Translations under genes and position numbers: made by a program
DNA from: Nitrospira sp. UBA5699
GTDB lineage: Bacteria; Nitrospirota; Nitrospiria; Nitrospirales; Nitrospiraceae
DNA: 33,575 bases
Assembly (NCBI GenBank): GCA_002420105.1
Contig: DIHJ01000017.1
Location: forward strand, 1-33,575
Direction: 5' to 3'
Shown: piece by piece, positions 7,071-15,923 of the stretch
How positions within the stretch are numbered: position 1 is the stretch's first letter
How the letters are laid out: every line of letters starts with the position of its first letter
Notes under the pieces: generated by a model
What the model was told of the DNA's origin: nothing
The model's database searches: none
The model's input: the letters and a program-made list of their open reading frames with translations, nothing else

Positions 7071-8732
7071 TCAATCCAGAATCAACCGCCGATCGACGTG
7101 CGGCGTTAGGTTCGGATCATTTGACACGAAAATGACCGACCAAGGTTCGTCTTTCGAGCAGAGTCGCCGGAGCAGCGTTTCGCGCAAAGCCGGCTGCATG
7201 TTGTGGATGATGCCGTCGAAGATCAAAATTTGCGGCCGGCTCAGAATCGCCCGGGCCAGCAAAATGCGCATGATATGGGTGGGCGCCAGGATCTTCCCGG
7301 GAGCCCGGACATGCGTCTTGAGCCCCTGCGGGAGTGCGTCCACATCCTCCTCGAGTTCCGCAAATCGCAAGGCCCAGCGCACGTCGCTGTAGGGGATGTA
7401 GGAGCGGCCCAGCACGATGTTGTCCTCGATCGTGCCTTCGAAAAGGGACAATTGCGAGTCGATCATGAAGCCGCGGCAGCGATTGATGGCGCTCAAATCG
7501 ATGTGGCGGAGATCGACGCCGTTGTAGCGGATGACCCCGCCCGTCGGAGCTTCGAGGCCCGCCAGCACGCGGGCCAGGGCCGTCTTGGCCACCGTCGTGC
7601 TCGCATAGATGCCGATCTTCTCGCCGGGAGTGACTTCCAGGTTGAAGCGCTCGAAAATCGCCGGCACGCCGGAGTGCTGGACGGCGAGATCTTTGCAGGT
7701 CACGCGAATGCCGTGGACCGTCGGGTCCGGAAGCGGGACGGACAGCATCGCCGAACCCTGGTCTTTGGGAAGCGAGAAGACGAAATCGAGCTCGGTCAAC
7801 CCGGTCATGAAGTAGAAAATGTGCCCCATCCGTTTGATGACCTCGTCAAAACTGGCCAGGAGGCCGCTGACGACGACCTCGGCCGCAACCAGCTGCCCCA
7901 GCGTGAGCTGGCCGATCGAGAGGAGCCAGGCGGCGGTGGCGATCAATCCTCCGTGCGCCAGCGCCTGCCACCCCACCGATCCCAGGTACTGTCGAATCAG
8001 AATGCCGAACCGCCGCTGCCGGGTTTCGACGTACTTGCCGACCAGTTCGTCGGTCCGCTGCATCAGGATCGCCTGGCTGTCCGTGGCTTTGAGATGCAAC
8101 AGATTGTACGAGATCTCCTGGATCCAGTGGAGCGTGTCGTACTTGGCGTGGGACATGTCGATGGTGGCTTTGAGTCCGCCGTGCGAGAGCAGAAAGACTA
8201 CATTGAAGCCGGCGAGGAGCAACGCGTTATACAAGAGAAAGTAGGGATGGTAAAAGACCAGGATCGTCATGCCCACGGCGCCGCCGACGACGACGTTGAT
8301 GAGGTCGACCAGCAGGACCGAGAGGGCCCGCTGCATGAACACCGTTTCCATGAAATGGTTGGCGTAGCGGGGTTTGAAACCCAGAAACTGCAGGTGCGGG
8401 ATCTGCTGGGCCATTCCGATGGCCACACGCGCGAACAGCCGCCGTTCCAACACTTCGACGGCGTAGTACTGCAAGGTACGGAATGCTCCCACGAAGAGGA
8501 GGGCGGCGATCATGACGCCGGCCAGGGTCACGATGGTCACGGGTTGAATGGCGAAGGCGAACGTGTTGGTGAGCTCCTGAACCGTCAAGGGTACGATCAG
8601 GGAAAACAGCCCGATCGCCAGCGAATAGGAGACGATGAGGGCAAGGACCCGGCGTTCGAGGCGGAAGAGCAAACCGACATAGCCGAGCACGGACTGGAAC
8701 AGGTTCGGCCGCCCTTCCGCATGACTCTGCAC
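7071..8732 (-). CDS. ABC exporter subunit with degenerate ATPase motifs
   Basis: This 553-residue protein has the half-transporter layout: membrane domain (about residues 20-315) then a nucleotide-binding domain (about 340-553). There is no C39 peptidase domain. Nearly every catalytic motif is altered. The P-loop reads ASTTVAKT (377-384), keeping only the lysine K383; the Q-loop residue is S426; the signature reads LAPTH (482-486) instead of LSGGQ; Walker B keeps D506 but the catalytic glutamate is G507; the switch histidine is N538. The reading frame is intact, so it is a maintained protein and not an obvious pseudogene. It probably cannot hydrolyse ATP as a homodimer. The start is GTG at 8732, with GGAAAAGG upstream. 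It sits between TolC-like and four-helix-bundle genes. Confidence 0.85.
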   Translation of the reverse strand: MQSHAEGRPNLFQSVLGYVGLLFRLERRVLALIVSYSLAIGLFSLIVPLTVQELTNTFAFAIQPVTIVTLAGVMIAALLFVGAFRTLQYYAVEVLERRLFARVAIGMAQQIPHLQFLGFKPRYANHFMETVFMQRALSVLLVDLINVVVGGAVGMTILVFYHPYFLLYNALLLAGFNVVFLLSHGGLKATIDMSHAKYDTLHWIQEISYNLLHLKATDSQAILMQRTDELVGKYVETRQRRFGILIRQYLGSVGWQALAHGGLIATAAWLLSIGQLTLGQLVAAEVVVSGLLASFDEVIKRMGHIFYFMTGLTELDFVFSLPKDQGSAMLSVPLPDPTVHGIRVTCKDLAVQHSGVPAIFERFNLEVTPGEKIGIYASTTVAKTALARVLAGLEAPTGGVIRYNGVDLRHIDLSAINRCRGFMIDSQLSLFEGTIEDNIVLGRSYIPYSDVRWALRFAELEEDVDALPQGLKTHVRAPGKILAPTHIMRILLARAILSRPQILIFDGIIHNMQPALRETLLRRLCSKDEPWSVIFVSNDPNLTPHVDRRLILD

Positions 8733-8864
8733 AGGTATCCGCCTTTTCCTTCAACCGGAGACGACAACGGCACCGGATCGTCGGGGGTGGGGATTCCCCC
8801 GTCCAGAGGAATCTCACCCGCTAACGCTATCAAACTACAGGGGAAAAAGCCAACTGTTCCCCGT

Positions 8865-10343
8865 TCAATCCCGCGCCCTGTAGGTGACGGGAATGGCGGA
8901 CGGCATGCTCTTGCCCCAGGCGCCGATGGCCCATTGATAGAGGGCCAGGGCCTTCTGATAGTCGGCCTTGGCGCGAATGACCTGGCCTTCGGAATCCACC
9001 GAATTCCGCTCGCGCAGGTTGACGAACAGCACGCTGGTGGCGCCGAGACTGAATCTGAACCGTTCACCTTCTTCCAGCGTCTTCGCCAGACGCAGTGATT
9101 CGACCGCCGCGGCAATCCGTTCCTTCGCCCGTTCGATCGCCGACAACGCGTTATCCACGTCCACCACGACCTGTTGTTCCCGGAATTTTTGAGTCAGGAC
9201 GAACCGATCGGCCTTGCCCTGGGCTTCCAGAACCTCTCCGCGGCTCTTGCGCTGGAGAATGGGAATCTTGAGCTCGAGGCCGAACCGGTATCCGAGGCCC
9301 AGGACGAACTTTTCCGGCGCCCGCGCCGGGGCCGCCTCGGCGTCCAGGCTCGGGAGCAGATTGTTCTTTGCCAGCTCCAGGTCGATATTGTTCAGCTTCG
9401 CCTCGATGTCGATCTCCTTGACTTCGGGGCGGTCGGCCTTCGCCTGCAGCTTGTGGGCTTGGATCGTTTCGGCGGACGGAACGAGCATCTGGGAGGGGAA
9501 GTCCGGCACCCGCTCCAACGGCGGGGTCATCGGGGCGTTATGTTCCCAGAGGAACATGGACATCTTCAGCTGTTCCTGTTCGACGAACCGCTGGGCGGCG
9601 ATCGCCACCTCGCGCCGGCGTTGGACCTCCTGGTTCGCTTCGACCACGTCGAGCGGGGCGACGGCCCCCGCTTTCGCGCGGCCTTCGATCTGTCTGAACC
9701 GGTCTTCGGCCACGCCGACCGCTTTCCGCTGCACCTCGGCGAACTTCACGGCCGCCACCCAGTCCCAGAACTGCGTGGCGGCGGCGAGAAACAGATCCTG
9801 TCTGGTCTGCGCAATCCTGACGTCCGCCCGCGGGTCGGCCAGTTCCGACCGCTGGAGTTCGGCGTTCTCCGGATTGACCATGAGGCCGCGTAAAAGGGGG
9901 AAGAATCCGCCGAGAATGGCTTGGTTGTTGCCGCCGCCGAACGCCAGATCGGGAATTTTGGCGTCGCCGATCGCATGCCGGACGCCCGCGCTGTACCGGA
10001 ATCCCCAGGGGTGCCGGGCTTCCACCAGCGTGTCATTGAAGCCGACGGTCTGAGTCCCCATCGTGTCTTTCGAGACAAACCGTTCGAGCTCGGTATCGTT
10101 GATCAGCGTCGGTTCGAAGGCCCCCAGGGCTTTCAACATCTTTCCGCGGGCCATGACCTTTTCCGTCCCGGCCCCCTTGAGGAGCGGGTGCGACCGGTCG
10201 ATCCAGGCATGAATTTCGTCGATGCTGAGCGGGATCGGCGGGAGGCCCTTGGTCTTCGGCGGGTCGCCGGCGGCCGCAACGGCGGGCAGCAGGCCGATGA
10301 GCGCGAGCAGACTGACGGTGGCAAAAGTGATTCGACGACTCAT
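8865..10343 (-). CDS. TolC-family outer-membrane efflux protein
   Basis: This 492-residue protein starts with a clear signal peptide (hydrophobic residues 8-20, ending ALIGLLPAVAAAG) and continues with the long alternating helices of a TolC-like channel. Two repeats of the family pattern are visible, around GRAKAGAVAPLDVVEANQEV and near the C-terminus at EGERFRFSLGATSVLFVN. It would form the outer-membrane duct of a tripartite exporter. The ATG at 10343 has AAGGAG eight bases upstream; a start at 10391 is in frame but would precede the signal peptide. It is 120 bases after the HlyD gene and 132 before the ABC gene, in the same direction. Confidence 0.87.
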   Translation of the reverse strand: MSRRITFATVSLLALIGLLPAVAAAGDPPKTKGLPPIPLSIDEIHAWIDRSHPLLKGAGTEKVMARGKMLKALGAFEPTLINDTELERFVSKDTMGTQTVGFNDTLVEARHPWGFRYSAGVRHAIGDAKIPDLAFGGGNNQAILGGFFPLLRGLMVNPENAELQRSELADPRADVRIAQTRQDLFLAAATQFWDWVAAVKFAEVQRKAVGVAEDRFRQIEGRAKAGAVAPLDVVEANQEVQRRREVAIAAQRFVEQEQLKMSMFLWEHNAPMTPPLERVPDFPSQMLVPSAETIQAHKLQAKADRPEVKEIDIEAKLNNIDLELAKNNLLPSLDAEAAPARAPEKFVLGLGYRFGLELKIPILQRKSRGEVLEAQGKADRFVLTQKFREQQVVVDVDNALSAIERAKERIAAAVESLRLAKTLEEGERFRFSLGATSVLFVNLRERNSVDSEGQVIRAKADYQKALALYQWAIGAWGKSMPSAIPVTYRARD

Positions 10344-10463
10344 AGAACACGCTCCTTTCGTGATGGCACACACACTTCGCCGCACGCTCACACCGCTTGC
10401 GGCAATCCCAATGTCAGAGTGTAAAGGGTAGACCGAAATGAGCGGCGAACGGCTGCGTCGCGC

Positions 10464-11900
10464 TTACTTCGCACCTCGTCCTGCCTTCGGCAAGAGGGTG
10501 TCGATGAGACTCGGAGGACGTTCCTGATAATCCGGCGGGAAGAGGTTGAAACGCCGCCAGAGTTCGTACCACAGGGGCACCCGGTTCAAGATGACCCATC
10601 CCATCACCTTGGTGCCTTGGCGGACGTGCTCTTGAGGAGGCCAGGGCTTCTCGTCCGGATCCGGAACGACCCAGAACCGGAAATTCCCTTTGCCGTCGTC
10701 GACCTGGTCGATGACCTTGATCACCCCGACGTAGGTGCCCGCCATCAATTCCGGCCAGGCGGGAAGGGGAATCGCCGGAATGCCGTAAAACAGGACTTTG
10801 ACCTTCCGGCCGACGTTCAACAGCGGAGCGTCGATTCCGTCCGCCGTCATCTCAATCGCCTTGTCGGCGCTGGCCGGAGAGATTCTGACCAGCTTGTCGC
10901 CCGGTCGAACGGTTTCGCCGGCGCCGGCCTGGGCCATCTTGACCACAGTGCCGTCGACGGGTGCGAGGATGCGGCTGGCGGCGCGGCGCTGCTCGGCGTT
11001 CGACATCCTCAGCGAGATGTCGGCCAGCTGATCGGTCGCCTTGGCGGCTTCCGCCACCGACGCATCGCGGGCGGCCTCGGCGTCCAGCAATCGTTGCAGG
11101 ACTTCGGCGCTGACCTGCTCGCGCCCGAAGCTGAGGGCTCTCATGCTCTGTTCGGCCGCCTTCAGGTTGGCTTGCGCGCCGGTCAAATCGGCTTTTGTGG
11201 CCAGGGCGGCCTGAATCGTCACTTCCAGTTCGCGCTGGGAGACGAGCCCCTGCTCGGCGAGCTGCTTGTGGCGATCGACGTTCAACTCGGCCGTGGCGAC
11301 CGCGATCTTGGCCGCCTCCACCTTCTGATAGGCCTCGCGAACCTTGTTCTCCGCCTCGACCACCCTGGCTTGGGCCGAGGGGACGGCGGCCTTGACGAGG
11401 TTTTGCATTTCCTTGATGCGCTTGTCCAACTGCTCGGCGCGTCCGAGTGCGGCCTGGCGCGTTTCCGTCAGCGCTTTTTTGCGCTGTTCCAGCAGCGAGA
11501 GGAGGTCGGGCGACATGAAGTTGGGGTCGTAGTCGTCCAACTCGAGAATCAGGTCGCCCTGTCTGACGCGCACACCTTCGAAAATGTGCCATTTCTTGAT
11601 GCGACCGGTGATTTGGGCCTCGATGTCCTGCGGCCGATCGTAAGGCGTATAGGCGGACAGTTGCCCGCTCACGGTGATGGTCTGCGTCCAGGGGACGAAG
11701 GCGATGATCAGGAGAAACAGTAAGACCAGTTTGATGGCGAGCCGGGAGGAAAACTTGAGTCGCTCGGGAATTTGAACGGCTTCCCAAGACTGGAGCTTGC
11801 TCGACGTGGCAAGGTCGTCCACCGCAATCTCATCCAGCCCCGTGTGGCGCTGAATGAGCGATCGGACCTTCTGGCGTAAACTCTGGCCTGCGCTTGCCAC
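10464..11900 (-). CDS. HlyD-type membrane fusion (periplasmic adaptor) protein
   Basis: This 478-residue protein has a cytoplasmic N-terminus of about 52 residues, one membrane segment (about 53-70), a lipoyl-like half motif, a long coiled-coil hairpin (about 135-310, rich in Ala/Glu/Lys/Gln), the second lipoyl half (near ILAPVDGTVVK), and a beta-barrel domain to about residue 440. This is the HlyD/EmrA adaptor layout used to link an inner-membrane pump to a TolC channel. It is the first gene of the minus-strand operon and begins at GTG 11900, with AGAGGA just upstream. A strong sigma-70 promoter lies 46-75 bases before the start. Confidence 0.88.
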   Translation of the reverse strand: MASAGQSLRQKVRSLIQRHTGLDEIAVDDLATSSKLQSWEAVQIPERLKFSSRLAIKLVLLFLLIIAFVPWTQTITVSGQLSAYTPYDRPQDIEAQITGRIKKWHIFEGVRVRQGDLILELDDYDPNFMSPDLLSLLEQRKKALTETRQAALGRAEQLDKRIKEMQNLVKAAVPSAQARVVEAENKVREAYQKVEAAKIAVATAELNVDRHKQLAEQGLVSQRELEVTIQAALATKADLTGAQANLKAAEQSMRALSFGREQVSAEVLQRLLDAEAARDASVAEAAKATDQLADISLRMSNAEQRRAASRILAPVDGTVVKMAQAGAGETVRPGDKLVRISPASADKAIEMTADGIDAPLLNVGRKVKVLFYGIPAIPLPAWPELMAGTYVGVIKVIDQVDDGKGNFRFWVVPDPDEKPWPPQEHVRQGTKVMGWVILNRVPLWYELWRRFNLFPPDYQERPPSLIDTLLPKAGRGAK

Positions 11901-11945
11901 CGAGTCCTCTGTGGGTATGGGAGGGAAGCCGAGCCCTGCACATTC

Positions 11946-11975
11946 ATCATAGAGGAAAACGCCCTAATGGGTCAA
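11946..11975 (-). promoter_or_regulatory. Sigma-70-type promoter for the HlyD-TolC-ABC operon
   Basis: Read on the minus strand, TTGACC (11975-11970) and TATGAT (11951-11946) are separated by 18 bases. Both boxes match the consensus at five of six positions. The -10 box ends 45 bases before the GTG start of the HlyD gene. Confidence 0.65.
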
Positions 11976-12015
11976 TTTCTACAGGGGAACCGGAACCGGC
12001 TGAAATCATGCGATC

Positions 12016-12044
12016 TTGACCGGTTACGCGAGAGTCGTTAATGT
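12016..12044 (+). promoter_or_regulatory. Possible sigma-70 promoter for purEK
   Basis: TTGACC and TAATGT are separated by 17 bases, 42 bases before the purE start. The -35 box is good and the -10 box is weak. It is divergent from the promoter of the export operon, about 40 bases away. I saw no PurR-like operator. Confidence 0.35.
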
Positions 12045-12086
12045 GGGGACCCGGCGGCGGCTTGGAGCAGGGAGCCTACCATTCTC

Positions 12087-12671
12087 ATGGCGCACACAGG
12101 AACAAGGGCCGGATCGCGATCAGCGGCGGGTTCATCCGTTCGGTCCCGTCCGTTGGTGGGAGTGCTCGGAGGCAGCAAGTCCGATTTCCCGATTCTCGAA
12201 AAGGCCGTGGCGGTGCTGACGGAATTGGGAATTCCCAACGAGCTCATGGTCGTTTCCGCCCACCGGACTCCGGATCGTCTGTTCGCCTATGCGGAACAGG
12301 CGCCGTCCCGCGGCATCGAAGTGATCATTGCCGGTGCGGGCGGGGCTGCGCACCTTCCCGGCATGTTGGCGGCAAAAACGCATTTGCCCGTGATCGGAGT
12401 GCCGATTCCGACCGAGAATCTTCGCGGGCTTGATTCTCTCCTGTCGATCGTCCAAATGCCGCGGGGGATTCCTGTGGCGACCGTGGCGATCGGAGGAGCG
12501 GAAAATGCCGGGTTGCTGGCCGCACAGATATTGGCCGGTCGCTATCCGGCGGTCGGAAACCGCGTCAAGGCCTTCCGCCGGAACCAGACGGAGACTGTAC
12601 TGCACTCGCCCGAGGCCGAAGGGTCCGTTTCGGGTCTCCCGTCGCTCCCACGTCCCCGTCGCCGGTCGTGA
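12087..12671 (+). CDS. purE: N5-carboxyaminoimidazole ribonucleotide mutase
   Basis: This 194-residue protein is class I PurE, which converts N5-CAIR to CAIR in de novo purine synthesis. GGSKSD is at residues 28-33, SAHRTPD at 57-63 and GAGGAAHLPGM follows, all substrate-binding segments of the family. The first about 20 residues and the basic C-terminal tail (about 30 residues after NRVKAFRRNQ) are extra relative to typical PurE of about 165 residues. The ATG at 12087 follows GGGAG at longer than usual spacing; a GTG codon near residue 18 is a possible alternative start. Its stop overlaps the purK start (GTGA), so the two are translationally coupled. Confidence 0.95.
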   Translation: MAHTGTRAGSRSAAGSSVRSRPLVGVLGGSKSDFPILEKAVAVLTELGIPNELMVVSAHRTPDRLFAYAEQAPSRGIEVIIAGAGGAAHLPGMLAAKTHLPVIGVPIPTENLRGLDSLLSIVQMPRGIPVATVAIGGAENAGLLAAQILAGRYPAVGNRVKAFRRNQTETVLHSPEAEGSVSGLPSLPRPRRRS

Positions 12672-13840
12672 CGTCGATCCCCGTTGAATCAGGCTCCGTG
12701 CTGGGCGTACTGGGTGGAGGCCAGCTGGGCGCCATGTTCGCCGGCGCCGCCGCCCGATTGGGTTTTCGCGTCGCGGTCTGGGATCCCGACCCGGACGCTC
12801 CCGCTCACCGTCTTGCGACCCACTCGTTTCCGAAACCGTTCATCGATCAGCAGGCCTTCGAGCAGTTCGCCGCCCTGGTCAGTGTCGTGACCTATGAATG
12901 GGAAAATGTGCCGGCCCAATTGTGCCGGCAACTGGAAGCGGTCAAGCCGGTACGGCCGTCGAGCGCCGTCCTCGGTCTCGTCCAGAATCGACTGGTGCAG
13001 AAGAGGTTTCTCGCCGATCAGGGATTTGCCGTCCCCCGGTTCGAAGCCGTGACCAGCCCGGAAGTCCTGTCTGAAACGGTGTCGCGGCTTGGATTCCCGG
13101 CGCTCTGCAAGACGGCGACGGCCGGCTATGACGGCAAGGGGCAATGGAGGATCGGCAGTGAAGCGGACCTGCCGGAAGTCGAGCAGGCGCTGCGCATGTC
13201 CGCGCAATCCGGCGTCGCCTGGATCGCCGAAGCCTTCGTGCCGTTCGAGCGGGAACTGTCGATTCTGGTCGCCCGTGGTCTTGACGGACGGTCCGCGGTC
13301 TATCCGCTGGTCGAGAATGAGCATGAAGAGGGGATTTTACGGACCACGCTCGTTCCGGCTGAGGTCTCCCCGGCCGTGGCCGAGCGGGCGGAGCAACTGG
13401 GACGAGCGGTAGTGGAGCGGATGCAGGGAGTCGGCCTGTTCTGTCTGGAGCTGTTTCACGTGCCGGGGGGAGACCTCCTGATCAACGAAGTCGCGCCGCG
13501 CCCCCATAACTCGGGCCATTACACATTGGATGCGTGCAGCGTGTCGCAATTCGAGCAGCAGGTGAGAACGATCTGCGGCATGCCGCTGGGCGAAGTCCGG
13601 CTGCTCCGTCCCGCGGCCATGGTGAATCTGATCGGAGAGGACGTCGAGACGATCAACCGCAGCGCCCAGTGCCGCGCGTTGTTGGACCTGCCGGACACTC
13701 GCGTGCATCTCTACGGCAAGCGGACCGTGCGTCCGCGCCGGAAGATGGGGCACGTCACATTTCTTGCCGACCACCGCCGCTCCGCTCACGAGCGGGCCGT
13801 GAGCTTGCGCCGCAGCCTCATGAAGGAGCGGCCCCGCTGA
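12668..13840 (+). CDS. purK: N5-carboxyaminoimidazole ribonucleotide synthase
   Basis: This 390-residue ATP-grasp enzyme makes N5-CAIR from AIR, bicarbonate and ATP, supplying PurE. The N-terminal GGGQLG (residues 16-21), the ATP-grasp segment CKTATAGYDGKGQW, and EVAPRPHNSGHYT are all characteristic of PurK. Length is normal for the family. The start is GTG at 12668, overlapping the purE stop by four bases, the usual purEK arrangement. I see no strong terminator after it; the 210-base gap to the next gene contains C-rich stretches only. Confidence 0.96.
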   Translation: MTSIPVESGSVLGVLGGGQLGAMFAGAAARLGFRVAVWDPDPDAPAHRLATHSFPKPFIDQQAFEQFAALVSVVTYEWENVPAQLCRQLEAVKPVRPSSAVLGLVQNRLVQKRFLADQGFAVPRFEAVTSPEVLSETVSRLGFPALCKTATAGYDGKGQWRIGSEADLPEVEQALRMSAQSGVAWIAEAFVPFERELSILVARGLDGRSAVYPLVENEHEEGILRTTLVPAEVSPAVAERAEQLGRAVVERMQGVGLFCLELFHVPGGDLLINEVAPRPHNSGHYTLDACSVSQFEQQVRTICGMPLGEVRLLRPAAMVNLIGEDVETINRSAQCRALLDLPDTRVHLYGKRTVRPRRKMGHVTFLADHRRSAHERAVSLRRSLMKERPR

Positions 13841-14050
13841 TCCCCCGTCGCTTGGAGCCGGCCGCACCTTCCGGGAACCGTTGTCGGCCATCGTAAGCCG
13901 TTCCATTTTGGCGCCCCCCCTGTAGGCTCCGGCCCAAACTGTCCAATTGCCGACGGCCAGAAATGCGGGAAAGCAAGCCTCTCTTGCACGACGCCGCCGG
14001 TATGAGACTTGCTGGCCTTCTCCTGTCTCCGGCAACCACGAGGGGGTGCG

Positions 14051-15904
14051 ATGCGCAGCGGTCCCGCCGATCCGGACGGACATTTCCACGAACAGCGGGC
14101 CGAGGAGGACGGTCGGGGGACGGCCGTTTCCCGTGCCAGATACGTCATGCTCCAGGCGCTGGTCGGCGTCATGCTGGCGTACCAGCTGCTGTCCGGAGCC
14201 GAACCGATCGTGAGCCGCACGACAGGCGGGTTGATCGTCGGCGGGTTGGTGCTGCTGACCGGCTGTTTGCTGTCCGTCCCGTCCTTCGTGCTGCGGGCGT
14301 CCTGGTTCAGCGGAACGCTCATCGTCATCGATACGGTCCTCGTCACCGGGACAATGTACCTCTCGGGGGATGCCAGATCGGAGCTCTATCTCGCGTATTT
14401 CATCTTGATGCTGATCGCCGCCTCCCTGCGGCGATTATCCCACGTCGTCGCCTTCTCGCTCCTCCTCTGCGCGGGCTACGGGATGGTGTTGTACCAGGGC
14501 GTCATCCAAACCGGTTCCATATCGGTCGGGCATCTGATGGGTGTGCCCGTCCTTCTGGTTATGGCCGTCTTTTACGGGATGGCGCTTGAGACGATCGGGG
14601 TTGAGCGCCAGCAGAAGGCGCGGCTGCTGCAAAGCATCGAGGAACTGAAACAGGTCGAGAGCACGCTCCAAGCCTCTCGCGATCTCCTGGAGATTCGGAT
14701 CAAGGGGCTCAAGGAGGATTTGGCGAAGGCCAACGCATCCGTTCAACGCGAAAAGTCGGAGCGACAGGGGCTCGAGCGGCAACTGGCCGAGGCGCAAAAG
14801 ATGGAGGCCGTCGGGCGCATCACGAACGGGATCGCCAACGAATTCAGCCATCTCTTTTCGGTCATCGGCAAGCAAACTGGAGTCGTGTTGTCCCGCCTCA
14901 AGCCCGACGATCCCTTGTACGCACCGGTCGATGAAATCTTCCGCAGCGGGGAACAGGCTGCCGCGTTGACCGCGCAACTGGCGACGCTCGACATCCATCA
15001 CCGCCAGTTCCGGCACGTGCTGTCGATGCGCACGGTGATGGAGGACCTTGAGGGCGTGATTCGCGGATTGCTGCCGACTCGCATCGACTGTCTGATCTCG
15101 ATCGAACCGGGCCCGCTCGACGTGGAAGTGGATCGGGAAGGCATTGAACAGGTCTTGCTGAACCTGACCGTCAACGCCCGCGACGCAATGCCGCAACAAG
15201 GGCGGCTCACGATCGAAGTCGTCCGAATGCCGGAGGGAGCCGGCGGGGGAACGTTTCCCGGAGCGAGCGGGCGGACGTCGACGATCGGGATTCGGGTCCG
15301 CGACACCGGCAGCGGTATGACCAGAGACACGCAGTCCCGGATGTTCGAGCCCTTCTTCTCGACGAAGGAGACGAACGCCGGCCTTGGATTGACGGCGGTC
15401 TACGGAATCGTGAAACAGCACGGGGGGATGGTGGAGGTTGCCAGTCAGCCTGGTCAGGGGACCACCGTGAGCGTCTATCTGCCCGGGGCTCCGAGCGGTG
15501 CGGCCTCCGGTTCAACGAGCGGATCTGCGGTGACGGCCAAAGGCCGGGAAACGGTGCTCCTGGTCGAGCCCCATGAGATCGAGCGGAAGATGGCGCTCTC
15601 GACGTTGCTGCGTCATCGCTACCACGTGCTGGAAGCCAGTTCTCCGGTCGAAGCCTTGATGTTGGCGCAACAGTATACCGGCGCCGTCCATGTGACCGTC
15701 AGCGCCCTGGTGTTGCCGGAACTCAGCGGACGGGAACTGGCCAAGCGGTTGCTGAAACAACACCCGACGATGAAAGCGCTGTTCGTCTCGGGCTATGACG
15801 ATGAGGCGATCATTTCTCACCGAATCAATCGACGGTTCCTGCTGAGACGTCCGTACCGCCAGATCGGCTTAGTGGAGAAGGTCCGCGAATTGATCGATGC
15901 CTGA
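14051..15904 (+). CDS. Membrane hybrid histidine kinase lacking both phospho-acceptor residues
   Basis: This 617-residue protein has about six membrane segments (residues about 30-185), a coiled coil (about 190-250), a dimerisation/phospho-acceptor helix, an ATP-binding domain, and a C-terminal receiver-like domain (about 500-617). In the acceptor helix the expected histidine is N263 (GIANEFSHL); a histidine lies four residues later. The ATPase boxes look intact: LLNLTVNARDAMP, DTGSGM and GLGLTAVYGIV. In the receiver the phospho-acceptor aspartate is A552 (SALVLPELSG) and the acidic pair is EP. It could be a pseudokinase or use an unusual residue. ATG 14051 has AGGGGG close upstream. It converges with the rhomboid gene after 19 bases. 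Confidence 0.85.
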   Translation: MRSGPADPDGHFHEQRAEEDGRGTAVSRARYVMLQALVGVMLAYQLLSGAEPIVSRTTGGLIVGGLVLLTGCLLSVPSFVLRASWFSGTLIVIDTVLVTGTMYLSGDARSELYLAYFILMLIAASLRRLSHVVAFSLLLCAGYGMVLYQGVIQTGSISVGHLMGVPVLLVMAVFYGMALETIGVERQQKARLLQSIEELKQVESTLQASRDLLEIRIKGLKEDLAKANASVQREKSERQGLERQLAEAQKMEAVGRITNGIANEFSHLFSVIGKQTGVVLSRLKPDDPLYAPVDEIFRSGEQAAALTAQLATLDIHHRQFRHVLSMRTVMEDLEGVIRGLLPTRIDCLISIEPGPLDVEVDREGIEQVLLNLTVNARDAMPQQGRLTIEVVRMPEGAGGGTFPGASGRTSTIGIRVRDTGSGMTRDTQSRMFEPFFSTKETNAGLGLTAVYGIVKQHGGMVEVASQPGQGTTVSVYLPGAPSGAASGSTSGSAVTAKGRETVLLVEPHEIERKMALSTLLRHRYHVLEASSPVEALMLAQQYTGAVHVTVSALVLPELSGRELAKRLLKQHPTMKALFVSGYDDEAIISHRINRRFLLRRPYRQIGLVEKVRELIDA

Positions 15905-15923
15905 TTCCGGGCCTCGGACCGGC

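Noticed and set aside
7203..9098. Open frame of 631 codons on the plus strand
   Set aside because: It is antisense to the ABC and TolC-like genes and shows no domain.
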